Assembly: GCA_037127255.1 (NCBI GenBank)
Contig: JBANSL010000008.1
Span: 4,178,896 to 4,242,895 of the forward strand
DNA length: 64,000 nucleotides
Reading direction: 5' to 3'
Source: Persicaria tinctoria
Lineage: Eukaryota > Streptophyta > Magnoliopsida > Caryophyllales > Polygonaceae
Shown: one piece after another, positions 13,273-24,086 of the stretch
How positions within the stretch are numbered: position 1 is the stretch's first letter
Layout of the letters: each line of letters begins with the position of its first letter
Notes under the pieces: model-generated
Told to the model about the DNA's origin: nothing
Databases searched by the model: none
The model's input: only the letters and a program-made list of their open reading frames with translations
Translations under genes and position numbers: made by a program

Positions 13273-14216
13273 CTTGGCAGCCGTTAGGGAGGTACGGATT
13301 ACCAGTGTAGCCCTCCAAACACTTGCACCGGTAGGAATAGAGATCCAGATCCTGATCAAGACATCGGGTATTAGAGCCACACCCATTCCCATCTGTGACC
13401 TTCATTTCCGAGCAATTTTTTTCCATCGTTGGAACGGACCAATCGAAGACCACCGGAACCCGCATCCTGTCGTACTCGGCTGGCGAGGCTGTGAAATATT
13501 TCTGAACGGAAAAACCATACGAACCATTGACAGCCTCGGTAACAAACGCGACGCTGCACTGGTTGTAACCACCTCCGAGCCATGCCCTAGTATAATTTAA
13601 CATGCTTTGTACTCGGAAGGTATACCACTTATGATCGGTATTAAAGATGGGGCTGGTGCAACATCCCTGAACGCCTGGGCATGGACCGCTCTGCGGCGGT
13701 GAGGAACACGAAGTAATGCATCCAGTCGTATCGCCCTCATCCATCGTGTAGCTATAATAAGTGGCAATGGTGTCACATCCGATGCCAACCAACATGTTCT
13801 TGGTGGTCGAGATGCTGTAATCATAAGTCTCCTCCTTGATAGCAATGTCGTAGGTGCTGTGGTTGCTGGAGGATATGGGTAGGCTGTTGTTGTAGCACTG
13901 GTATACGACCTCAGAGGAAACGCGGAGGCTGCTCTCTTCAATGCTGATGCTTAGGAGCGTACGGTTCCTAAAACCTAGCCACGGTACTGGTGTACCGCTG
14001 CTGTTGTCGCATGTGACGTTGAAGACGGGAGATAAGTTGACGTAACAACCATCTCCGATCGATGCCGAATGGGTAGGGGATTTGGACGCCACCGCACTCA
14101 GCCTTGCACCCGGGCTTCGTGATTTCGGAAGTATTTGCTGCGGATGCCACCCTGTATGAGGACATTACTAGCGATACTAACACCATTTTTGTGACAAGCC
14201 ACTTCACGCTAATCAT
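13273..14216 (-). pseudogene. Wall-associated kinase-like first exon, frameshifted and orphaned (WAK-A)
   Basis: This is exon 1 of a WAK-type receptor-like kinase, a plasma-membrane protein whose ectodomain faces the cell wall. The start at 14216 gives a hydrophobic signal peptide (MISVKWLVTKMVLVSLVMSS), then the GUB_WAK pectin-binding signature CKAECGGVQIPYPFGI. After that residue the frame breaks: ATCG is duplicated (ATCGATCG, near 14057-14064), a 4-bp insertion relative to the GIGDGC expected from WAK-B. The downstream frame then continues cleanly with GDGCYVN, the GCDT and GCCTSPIFNT motifs and the start of an EGF module (CGSNTRC to CKCLEGYTGNPYLPNGCQ). The exon ends at a donor (CCAAG then GTATGT) at 13273. 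No EGF exon 2 or kinase exon follows to the left; TIR and Helitron remnants lie there instead. It is a pseudogene unless the 4 bp are an assembly error. Confidence 0.85.
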
Positions 14217-15494
14217 TTTTTGGAGGAAATTTTATTTTGCTAGCTAGATCGGTTCTAATTAATTGATCTGCTTAATTTGTGTTATGATCGATCGTACCAT
14301 GCTGTGTATAAATATATGGCTGGATCGGATCAGCCACTACTCGCTCGTTCAACGTCTACTGAATTCCACTTCTACTCGATCGGAGTAGTAGACAAGCTAA
14401 GAATGAAGGAGGAAAGACGTAGAAAGCTGTTAAAACGCAGGCCACTTGATCAACATGCACATAATTCCAGAACCCCGTGACTACTTACGTACTAACTTAA
14501 TTTTTCTTATCTTTCTTTTTTTTAACATTTTTCGTATACTTTGTACTCAGTTTTGGAGGAGTCTAAAACAGATACTTCGCGTTAAGTTTTTACATATTTC
14601 TTTTACCGTACCACATTTTGCAGAATTCGAGCTTAATTAACTCGACCTGGTCCAACATAATCTTTAAATCAAGCTTGAAAATATGCCCATGATTAACTCA
14701 TTTAGTAAATGAAGTTCGAGCCAAAATTTTATTGAGCAGAACCCGAGTCAAGGTCGAGCTACGTACTCGACTCATATAACAACCCTAATTAATATTGACT
14801 TAATTTTTTATAATTATATTTTATAAAATAATACCTTTTTAATTTTTAAAAATTTTAAAAACGTGATTTTTCAAAGTAACAACTTATAATCATATTAAAA
14901 TGGAGGTTTAGAATATATATATGTATCTAATTTTTTAAGATTAAATAAATGTGAAAATAATTTAGTGATGTAGGGAATGTTATAGGAGTACTGTTGTAGA
15001 GGATTTGAATTGTATTTTCACTTGAATGCCACCTAAGCGCGTGTTTGGTAGTAGTTGTGAAGAGGATTCAAAGGTGGAAAAAAAATGGAAGCTCTAAAGC
15101 ATGTTGTTGGGATGCGTCTTTGTGTGGAGGTGTAGGTGGGGAAGGTGGAGTTTATTTGGACTGAAAATGGAAGTTGTCCCACCCAGCTTCAGGACGCCCG
15201 ATACTGCAACCCAACACAAAGCAGACGCAACCACACCAAAAGCACCAACCGGAATATGCTAGAAGACGGGGAAAATACGGGCCAAAAAGAGAAGATCGAT
15301 CCACCGTCAGAAATGTGAGCGAAACTCCCGAACCAAACAGGACGATTCGAGGAACATTATTATTTTGTGTGCGATCTCACTTACGATAAATTCGAACAAC
15401 ACATAAACTCAACATATTCCTTTTCAAAATCAATTAGAAATTAGAGAAGTAACCCGTCAATCCTATATGTTATTCAAAACATGCATCTCACTAT
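14217..15494. other. WAK-A upstream region and intergenic sequence
   Basis: The first 250 bp are the presumed promoter and leader of WAK-A. Beyond that the sequence is AT-rich, with a GC-richer patch at about 15100-15340. That patch begins near GCGCGTGTTTGGTAG (15036) and ends near GAACCAAACAGGACG (15331-15345), a weak inverted pair typical of hAT-type MITEs, but no target duplication was confirmed. No gene is recognised. Confidence 0.4.
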
Positions 15495-16011
15495 TTTCAA
15501 GTGGCAAACTTGTTCCTTTAGGGCTGATTGAACTAATTGAATGAGTAGGAAGTTGAATGTGTTGTTAAATCCTTCTTTAGGGACTGCAAATACTTTGGCT
15601 AATCTCTGAACTTAAAGCTATCAATTGGATTAAATCCTTCTTTAGGGACTGTTCGATTGATAAGGGTTTCTAGGACTGATTGGACTAGTAACTATATTAG
15701 GTCGGGACAAGGGCATTCATAGGAAGACTAAAAGGACAAGAGGAAGTTACAATATCAATTCAAACAAATAAAGTGGATAGTTGTAGGTAGAGCGATCTTC
15801 TCTAATTTGTTTTGCATTATTTGTTTTTATTTTATTTTGTTTTCTTTTCAATCTCAATCAACCAAAACCCCCCCTTTCTACTAATTGGTAAATACACATT
15901 GCTGAGAAATACTTGATTCTCTGTGGGATCGACCTCTTACTTGCTTGCTATACTAGTGTGTAGGTTTGAGTTTTATTTTGATACGGTTTATGCGACTGAA
16001 AACCGCTCATC
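15495..16011 (+). mobile_element. Truncated LTR fragment, same family as the solo LTR at 42483-43921
   Basis: The block from GGCAAACTTGTTCCTTTAGG through GGGATCGACCTCTTACTTGC to a terminal CATCA matches the 3' third of the complete LTR at 42483-43921 with scattered substitutions. Shared landmarks are AACTTAAAGCTATCAATTGG, TAGGTCGGGACAAGGGCATT, a C-run after AACC and the final CTCATCA. The 5' part of the LTR is missing, so this is a decayed fragment. Confidence 0.75.
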
Positions 16012-16481
16012 ATATAACCCGCCGGATTTTTCTAATGTCTACACGCATTACAAAAACTACCATTTAAATATGGGGGGTTGCACTTAACCACTCTTTAAAT
16101 TCAAATTAAAAAAAAAACGTCATTTAAATGGTTTCTGTTTACAACTCACCACTCATTCGTCTATTTTTGTTAATTTATCATCAAATATATTATATTTTAA
16201 TATTTTTAAACTCAAATTTGATTATAAATATTTTTAAACATCCCACGTTGATAATATAAGAAATTCAAGTTTTGCATATAAGCCGATGGACGACTCCTCC
16301 AAACGTCAATTGGTTATAGGATAGAACCCTATCAATCTTACGTGGTTAGCTTGGTTAGCACGTGATTTCAAAAGTGTGATTTGTGTGACTCCACGTCATA
16401 TATTCAAAGTCTCCTAATACAGTTCAAAGTCTACTTCAAAGTCTCCTAATACAGTTCAAAGAACGGGATTAAAAGGCCGGC
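16012..16481. other. Intergenic; internal CAAAGTCTCCTAATACAGTT duplication
   Basis: AT-rich sequence without a gene. CTTCAAAGTCTCCTAATACAG occurs twice (about 16405 and 16435) and again near 38580, followed there too by GGATTAAAAGGCCGG. The two loci are therefore paralogous, probably remnants of the duplication that made the WAK cluster. Confidence 0.4.
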
Positions 16482-16496
16482 AAAATATTAACAAGT

Positions 16497-16499
<3 letters not shown>

Positions 16500-16536
<37 letters not shown>

Positions 16537-17588
16537 GTAGGCAAGAAAAGAAGTAGATCGACGAAGCGATCTTGAAGCCATCAAAAGACGGCTTGATAAA
16601 CCCTACACAGAGGGTCGCCAGTAAAAAAAAAAAAACTAACTTAAATCTAAGGTTACAAATAGAGATAAAACACTAACTTAAATCTAAGATTACAATTAGA
16701 GATAAAATTATAATAAAAAACTAAATATTAGATTTGGAGCCATTTCTTGATATCTGATCCTTCTTGATGGTTTAGACGGCTTGCATGCAAGCCGTGTTGG
16801 CTTTGACATAGATGGCATAGAAAGGGGTGACGGATGCGGGTTTGGATCGAAATCCGGCAGCGAGCAAGCTCGCTTTCATCAATCATTTTGCATGTGTTGT
16901 ATCGAACTCTGAAGTTTGGGATCTGAAAGTTACACCACCATAGATAGATGCGCACTTTTTTGAATGGGTTTTGTTTGAAGTTTTAGATTTAGGGTTAGAA
17001 GAATCGGGATTTTTGTGTGGATGGTTCTGAGAGAAACTCAAATAAGGAGCTGAGAAAGGTTGGATCTAGGCTATTGCAATCATGGGGGATAGATCTGGGC
17101 TATTGCAACTCCGGCGCCACAGGTCGAGGCCCATCACGGCGGAAGGGAGCGAAGCCGCCGACGGAGGAGATGAGGATGGGTGCGCCGGGAGATGAGGAAG
17201 TCGCGGCAGGAGGGCGAGATCGATTCGCCGGAGCCGCGCAGGAGGCAGACAACATGCAGGGGAGAGTTGTCGGAGGGAATGAGGTGAGGGCAGCGGTGGG
17301 AGAGGAGTTGATGAAGAGGTCTCCGGTGGAAGGGGAGCTTCGGGCGGCCAGGAAGGCGAGGCGAAGTGCACCGCTGACGCCGCAGGCCGGGGCTCGGCAA
17401 GGCCATGAACTGAGAGGAGAAGATGGTCAGATCGTGGCAGTGAGGGGGTGGGTTAGAAGCGGGGGGGAGCCGGGCGAACTGGGTCGCCGGAGGGGGGTGG
17501 GGAGCGGCAGTCATGCTGCTTAAGGGTGCTGAGATATTTTGTGGCGGCTAGGGTTGGAAGGGTTTTTTTTTTTGGAGAGTTGTTAAAA
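16500..17588 (-). mobile_element. Non-LTR retroposon with poly(A) tail and 18-bp target duplication
   Basis: A 33-bp poly(T) run (16501-16533) marks the 3' tail of a minus-strand retroposon. The flanks carry an 18-bp direct repeat, AAAATATTAACAAGTGTT, at 16482-16499 and 17589-17606, which defines the insertion. The 5' half (17000-17530) is GC-rich and open in several frames, without a recognisable domain. A perfect 20-bp palindrome, ACGGCTTGCATGCAAGCCGT, lies at 16776-16795. There is no reverse transcriptase domain, so this is a SINE-like, 5'-truncated or retro-copied RNA. It resembles the element at 34937-35697 in tail position, GC-rich body and possession of a GACGGCTTG hairpin. Confidence 0.8.
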
Positions 17589-18130
17589 AAAATATTAACA
17601 AGTGTTGTAATATCGGTATTAATAGAGAAAAAGAGAGATTTTGGAGAAAAAGACCATTTTTTTTTTCACCAACTTCTCTAAACCCATTTCAAAAATATAG
17701 TTAGAAATGGATGGAGATTGAGAAAAAATCTCTAAATTTGAAGAAATAGAAATTGATTTCTATAATTTAATGTTCACTTGTCTCTATATAGAATTTAATG
17801 ATATAACTCCCCATCTTCACCCATAATATAGGGAAAAAAAATTCATACTTAATTACTAGTAATAAAATATAATTATTTTTAAAAATCAATTAAAAATTGA
17901 TATCATTTGATATAATGTATAAATTAATTATGTTAAATCAATATAGTTAGAACAAAACATCATAATTCTATGTTAACTTTTATAAATAAAATAGCACAAC
18001 TAATTGCATCCAATTTAATGCTATAAATTTCACATTAAAAAATTAGTCTATAAAATGTTCACTTCAAAAAATATTCATTTGAATTCATAACTCATATTGG
18101 TATGATTTTATTTTTATAAATTATAAATTA

Positions 18131-18986
18131 ATAGGGGTGGGCACGGGACGGGACGGGACGGGATTGGGCCGGGACGGGACTCGTCCCGCGAAATTTTTTC
18201 GGGACGGGATTGACATTTTTTTTTCAGGACGGGATGGTGTCTGGACGGGACGGGATCGGGACGGGACGGGCCTTGTCCCGCATATAAAAATAATAAAATA
18301 TTATATAAATTTACAAAGTGAAAAATGCTTTCATAATTCATTATTTAGTATAAATGTTGAATACGGTATTATTCTCAACTATATTATTCAATAATAATAA
18401 TAATAATAATATTAATATTAATATTAATATTAATATTATAATACTATTATTAATTCATACAATGATTGTATAATCAATTATAGAATGTTCAACATATTTG
18501 GCTACATTATCTTACTAGATCAGAACGGAAAGGAATTGAGAGGAGATTTACCAATATTGTCTAATTATCGATTGATAGTTAGAAAGAATACCGTATTTAA
18601 TTAGCTATTTGCCTCTTGTAACTCTAAATGGGCGGGATGTGTGTGTAGATCTGATGGGATCCTCTCCATTGACTCAGTCTGGAATTTTTGACTTTATGCC
18701 TGATCGTGCTGTTGTTGATGCTGCTCGACGTAAGTGTGTCAAGTATCGAGATTTGTGTACGGCGGCTGGTTATGGTTTCCTACCCTTCTCATTCTCTTCA
18801 CTGGGGGAGTTGGATATAGATGTGGTTGCATTGCTGAAGCGAATTCAGAAATTCTCGGTATCTCAGGATGCTGGGGCTCGTGCTGCACGTTATATTTTTA
18901 CTAGACTTGACTTTGTTATCGCTAAAGGAGTGGGTGCCCAGATAGTATCTCGGTTGCCCACTAATTTCTTGTAATCTGTTTTTATT

Positions 18987-19024
<38 letters not shown>

Positions 19025-19333
19025 AAAAATAAAAATTAAATATCCCACGTTATAATTAAAAATAAAATAAAATAATATTACTTATTTTTATTGTTATTAT
19101 TATAAAATAATTATACTTTACAAGAAAAAAATATAATATGATATAATAATATAATAATAATAATAATATTATTACAAATTAATATTATTATTAAATTATA
19201 TTATAATATTATATATTATTATTATAAATTAAAAATTATTATTATAGTTATAAATAATATTTGCTCAAAATATTAATACTAATAATATATTATTATTATT
19301 CTATAATATTATAATATTATTATTATTATAAAA

Positions 19334-19373
<40 letters not shown>

Positions 19374-19543
19374 GCGGGACGGGACGGGATTTGCGGGATC
19401 CCACCGGGATCGTCCCGCGTTTCGTCCCGCATAATTTTTGCGGGACGGGATCGGGACGGGATTCGCTATTTTGTCCTAAATCCCACCGGGATCGGGACGG
19501 GACCGGGACGGGATCGGGATTTGCGGGATTTGTGCCCACCCCA
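18131..19543. mobile_element. hAT-like element with GGGAC-rich subterminal repeats
   Basis: The ends are inverted (ATAGGGGTGGGCAC at the left; TGGGGTGGGCAC on the reverse of the right end) and are flanked by an 8-bp direct repeat, ATAAATTA, at 18123-18130 and 19544-19551. An 8-bp duplication is the hAT signature, and the uninterrupted paralogue at 7760-8200 confirms the empty site. About 150 bp at each end consist of repeated CGGGACGGGA and CCGGGATCGGGAC units in opposite orientation. The middle is TAA/ATT microsatellite plus one coding relic (18609-18974). No hAT transposase is present. Confidence 0.8.
18609..18974 (+). pseudogene. Retroelement-like C-terminal fragment
   Basis: A 121-codon frame contains RRKCVKYRDLCTAAGYGFLP, FSFSSLGELDIDVVALLKRI and a terminal AKGVGAQIVSRLPTNFL. 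The ending KGVGAQLVSRLPTNFL is, from memory, common at the C terminus of plant retroelement-like proteins annotated as reverse-transcriptase-related. Only this tail is present, without RT motifs, and microsatellites flank it. It lies inside the hAT element 18131-19543, so it may be captured sequence. The identification rests on recall of similar proteins and needs a search. Confidence 0.45.
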
Positions 19544-20365
19544 ATAAATTAAGCCTTATTGGTTAATTAATTTAATTAATTAATCATATATGATCAATCA
19601 CCAATCTAATTTATAATAAAATATATATTAACTAATTGAAAATAATAAGATTAAGTTTGAATAATATTTTATCCAATTTTATGATATCTTTTATAGTAAC
19701 AATCTGAATTTAATATTAATACCATTTAAAAAATAAATATCAAATTTATTACTAGATTTTGTTTTAAAAAAATATCACGTGAGAATATAATAATAATAAT
19801 AAAAATTAATATGTCGTGCAAGAGGATGAGTATCATATAATAGTTCACCAACAAATGTTAAATTGAAATTAATATGTCGGGTTCGGGTCGGGTGCGGGTG
19901 AAATTGCCATCTCTAATCAAGTTGAATTGGTTTGCATCAAGTTGAATTGAAATTCTTTTTATTTTTCACCCCGAATTTTACCGATTGATTTCATTATATA
20001 CATTGCAATTTTTCAATATACTAGTTGACCAGATCAGATTTCGAAAATTTTGACTGTTACAGTATTCAAAAAAAAAAAAAAAATGTCCCGCTATCGCTCA
20101 ATTACTTTTTGTAAACTGATCGAGAATACGAAATCAGTTTAAGAAAGATCATGAACGAAAGGAGAAAACCTCCTTTGATGAACAATAACTTGAGCTTGGT
20201 TTGTTACAACTGAACAACTCAAACAATACAGAGGCGGGAGAACTCATATTTGTATGTCTTACAACATATAAAACGACGCCGCTTCACCCCTTTATTAATC
20301 CTAATTACATGAGATACCCTATACTTCTAATAAGACATAAAAGGTACCCATATATGCCCATACCT

Positions 20366-23013
20366 TTACATGGAATCAAATAACAAAGGCTCCACCTCGA
20401 TGGAGTAGGAGCTGTCAGTGATGGCTGAAGTGCTTGAATTGCTGCAGGGTAGACTCATCCGATCCATACGCAAACTTTTGTCGCCTTGCCTTCTAGCTCC
20501 CTGCTCAGTTGCAGGATTGTCCTCTTCATCATGTTGCTTCTTGATCATCTCTAGTGTCATCGCAACTTCGTTCATGGTCGGTCTTTGCTTCGCGTTCATA
20601 CTCAGGCATCCTTCAACGAGCTTGGCCAATGTTTCAATCTCCTCTTTTGAGCAGTTTTGGAAGACTTGTGTGTCCAGAATATTGTTCAACTGGTCTGGGC
20701 TAGTCTCCATTATTTGTATGAACTCTGTTGCCAAACCCCGAGGCTCTCCGGATGTGCTTGTGAAAATGGGTTTCATGCTAGTTAGCAGCTCCAAAAGAAC
20801 TACGCCGAAACTATGAACATCATTCTTTTCACTGAACTGACTTGATCGGAAAAACTCTGGATCAAGGTAGCCAAATGTGCCTTGAACACAAGTAGTGACA
20901 TGAGTTTTGTCAATGGAAACACTCCTCGAAGTCCCAAAATCTGAAACTTTTGCTTTGTATTTCTTGTTGACTCCACCTTGATGATTATATGTCATATATT
21001 TTTGTAGGTATGATGGAAGACAAGTAAGGTAGTATTTTATGCAAATATCAATTATATTTTGTGGGTGTTTTTATTCTTGGAATATATTTATTTGGCTCAC
21101 AAAATTATATGTGCTACGGAGTATATATTTTAATTAGCTAGGCCAATGTGCTAAATATTTTAAATGTGGCTTACGTGAGATTATCAAATTGGTTGTTATT
21201 TATTTGCAAATATTTTACGTGCTTGTTGTTAGATTAGGAAAATTTGATTTGTTTTTTTTATTTTGAATTTTAAAGTATTTGGTTGCAACATTGAAAGCTT
21301 ACGTGGTCTATCTATATATATATTTTCGGATGAGTTGATTTGGTTTTTAAAGATTTTGGTCAAAGGTAGTTACGTAAGATTTGAGTTTGAATTGCTTTTG
21401 ATTTGAATATTTTGTACGTGAGATTCTATCCATATATTTCTAACGTGCTTTTTAAAGGTTAAGTTTTAATAGATTTTATGGTTAAATATATACTGGATAG
21501 TGTTTCTAGAATGTGTACAGGATATTCTTCCTCCTAGTATATCTCGCCAGCCAGAAGTTTTGAATTCAAATTTTCGGCAACAGCTCTCCCAATTCAACGT
21601 TTCAAATTCTGTTCCAACTTATCAAAATTTGAAGAGAAAGAAATCAGCAATCTGTTGGAGCTCTTAATTATAAAAGCAGAAGAAGAACGCTGAAAGATAC
21701 CTTCTGCCAAGTCGTCTCTGCGCATCAAAGAGCTCTCGAGTCTACAGACATCATTGCTGATTTTATTTGCTTTCTATCTCTCTCTATTCTGTATTCTATT
21801 TATCATCTTTGAGAGTTAGGAAGTCTTGAGCTTCATAGTTTATATTCAATCCCTGTTATACTAAGAGTATCATATACTCAAACGTATCACACATAGGTGT
21901 GGCGAAGGGGACTTTTATTTCTCTGTATCTTGGGTTGTACTAGATAGCTGAGAGAGGTGGGGGCTCTTCTAGATTGGTCTAGGACTCTAAGGGATCTGAG
22001 TTGTACTAGATTGCAATTGTATAGGAGAGAGGCTTCTCGGTGAGCTATTAGGATCCATAAGGAAAGAGGAATAAAAGTTGTTGAATCCTACGGGTTGGAT
22101 AACCCTAGGCGGGGACGTAGGCTGGTTTAGAGCCGAACCTCGTTAACAATTCTCGTGTTCATCTATTTAATTTCCGCATTTACGTTTATCTATTCTGTCT
22201 GTTTTTAAAGTCCGATTAATTTGCAGAACTGTCAAGGCACGAAAAATTCGTTCAAGATCTTGAGACTGAGTTCAAGGCCTTGAAACCCATTATCCAGCCC
22301 TTGAAGTTGCTTGCTCCGTACAAGTTTGCGAAAAACATCTATACTCTATTCAACCCCCCCTTCTAGAGTATCTGTCTCTTACTTTTAATCACCTTAAGTA
22401 CTCGTTTCTTCATTTCTCATCCAAAAGTATGTTAGAGGACTTGATATCCCTGTGGTGAATTGGAGAAGAGCAAGATGAGTGAAGATATGCAACAGCTCTA
22501 GCGCATTCCACGGCTATTTGAAACCAATTTTTCCAAGTCATTAGCAAATCTTCACTTGGATGGTGGATGTGCTGATAGAGTGTACCGTTAGGTACAAACT
22601 CGTAAACCAACAAGGGGACCTCAGTCTCAAGACAACATCCAAATAGTTTAACTATATTTCTGTGATTGATCTGAAACAAAATAACAACCTCGTTGATGAA
22701 CTGGCCCAATTGATTCTCATCGACTTTCTTGGACTTCTTAACTGCTACAATTGTCCCATCTGTCAACATGCCTTTATAGACCGTTCCTTGACCACCGCGG
22801 CCAAGCACTCTATTATCATTGAAGTTGTCAGTTGCTTTCTCTAACTCACTTCGACTGAAGATCTTGGTTCTATCTATAGCTGTCTCAAAAGTAAACCACC
22901 ATTTTTCTTGAAATTGTGCTGCCTTGCTTTGATCTCTGTTCTTCTTTTGAATAGCTTGTAGAGACCATAAAATATAACGAAAGCAATCATTGAGCCCATG
23001 CCTATACTAAGAC
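20366..23013 (-). pseudogene. WAK-B kinase exon (exon 3), split by a solo LTR and frameshifted
   Basis: Reading from an acceptor (TTACAG) at 23014, the exon encodes a transmembrane segment ([17 protein letters not shown]), a basic juxtamembrane stretch, then a Ser/Thr kinase: [12 protein letters not shown]-loop, VAVKK lysine, [12 protein letters not shown] catalytic loop, DFGTSRS, GTFGYLDPE and the C-lobe to a stop at 20366-20368. Two lesions disable it. Against WAK-C, about 22 net bases are lost near 22880-22890 (after GGLLLRQ), which shifts the frame into a TAG. A 1448-bp solo LTR (20965-22412) also separates DEK from YKAKVSDFG. Order, strand and splice phase fit exons 1 and 2 at 32942-34124, so this is probably the 3' exon of that gene. 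Confidence 0.88.
20965..22412 (+). mobile_element. Solo LTR inserted in the WAK-B kinase exon
   Basis: The segment starts TGTTGACTCC and ends TTTCTTCA, and is flanked by the 5-bp duplication TTTCT (20960-20964 and 22413-22417). Removing it plus one TTTCT restores the sequence found uninterrupted in WAK-C near 51130. It contains GGTTGGATAACCCTAGGCGG, a GAACCTCGTTAACAA block and a C-run before TTCTAGAGTATCT, features of Copia-type LTRs. A relative sits at 44277-45788. No internal domain remains, so it is the product of LTR-LTR recombination. Confidence 0.88.
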
Positions 23014-23162
23014 CTGTAAATCAAAGATAGACTAATTAAGCAAAATCCAAGTAATTACATGTACGTTTAATTAAGCTACAAAGTGATCGATCATATGGTT
23101 GTGAATTGGCCAATATATAAAGTTGGTGTACTGCTCTTCTGATTGTAATAAAACTTCATCGG

Positions 23163-24086
23163 CACTACAAGAAAATGCAGCTTTTGCGACGCTTTCATTT
23201 CGACGCTTTTTATCTGCGTCGATAATTTTCGACACCTTACCATGTCGAAAATTTGTGACAGATTTGGGTGTCGAGATTGACACCCTTCTCGACGTCTTGG
23301 TGCGTCGGGAATGGCATGAGTAAAATATAAAAAAAAGGTTACCCACCCACCCCCGTCTCCCCAAACCCCTCGACGAGTTCTTTCTTGCTCTCGTCAATGG
23401 AGACCTGAGCGTCAAATTCCCCGAAATCTCTCGATGCCAGAAATCTCTCTCTCTCACCAAGAGAATCTCGAAGCGGAAGTTTCATTTGCTTTAATTTGAG
23501 GTCAGATCTACATCTTTTTTGTACTTTGCGCAGCTGAGAGCTAGGTTTCCGGATGCCGGACCGTCGACGAGCTTGAGAAACAATGATTTGAGAGAATCGA
23601 CGGTTGTGGATTCGAATGACATGCCGAAATCACCGCTCTTGCTGGAGTTGAGCAGCGCGGTGAAGGTTTTTAGTGAATTTGGCTTCGTTCTTACTTATTT
23701 TGATAGGATCTGGAGATTGAATCTTCTGAAGCGAGCCACGCAGTCCGCTTGTAGCCAGCCTCGATGATAGCAACCGGTGTCGTTGATTGATCAGATCCGC
23801 AGACACCGGTGTCATTGAGCGCCTTAAGCCTGTAACACGAGCCGACTCGAAGCCTACTTCAAGTTGATCCAGACGAGATTCGGTATATCCTTAGAGCTAT
23901 GTCTTTATTTGGCTTGATTTTGATGAATTAGGGTTTTGATTTGTTGATTTTGATGAATTAGGGTTTCGAAGACTTTTACGGATTCTCTTAGCGAGTTAGG
24001 TAATTTGAAGGTAAAGGTTCTATGTAAGTAGCTTAAGTTATTGTTAATTTGACATCACGGTGATTGCACTGAGAATAATGTCATTT
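23163..24086. mobile_element. CACTA-like element, left end (right end not found)
   Basis: Homology to the WAK-C intron (52130-52240) stops just before the terminus CACTACAAGAAAATGCAG, a typical CACTA/En-Spm end. Subterminal repeats follow (TTTCGACGC, GCGTCGATAATTTTCGACAC, CATGTCGAAAATTTGTGAC). A second CACTA element begins at 24087. The matching right end (CTTGTAGTG) was not found before WAK intron sequence resumes near 32880. Reading frames in this block have no recognisable domain. Confidence 0.6.

Larger units (their letters stand above)
17850..19860 (+). mobile_element. Old Helitron relic (3' part), interrupted by a hAT element
   Basis: Bases 17950-18130 and 19552-19860 together match, in reverse orientation, 7765-8200 of the Helitron at 7759-10788. 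Shared landmarks are TAATCATATATGATCAAT, TAATTTATAATAAAATATAT, AAGTTTGAATAATATTTTAT and the decayed terminal GTCGTGCAAGAG...ATAATAG. The match is continuous if 18131-19543 plus one copy of ATAAATTA is removed, so the hAT insertion is younger. Confidence 0.65.

Noticed and set aside
13226..13600. 124-codon plus-strand frame across WAK-A
   Set aside because: It is antisense to a clearly recognisable WAK exon.
17017..17523. 168-codon frame with charged, glycine-rich protein
   Set aside because: It is open in several frames because the retroposon body is GC-rich; no domain or codon signature supports it.
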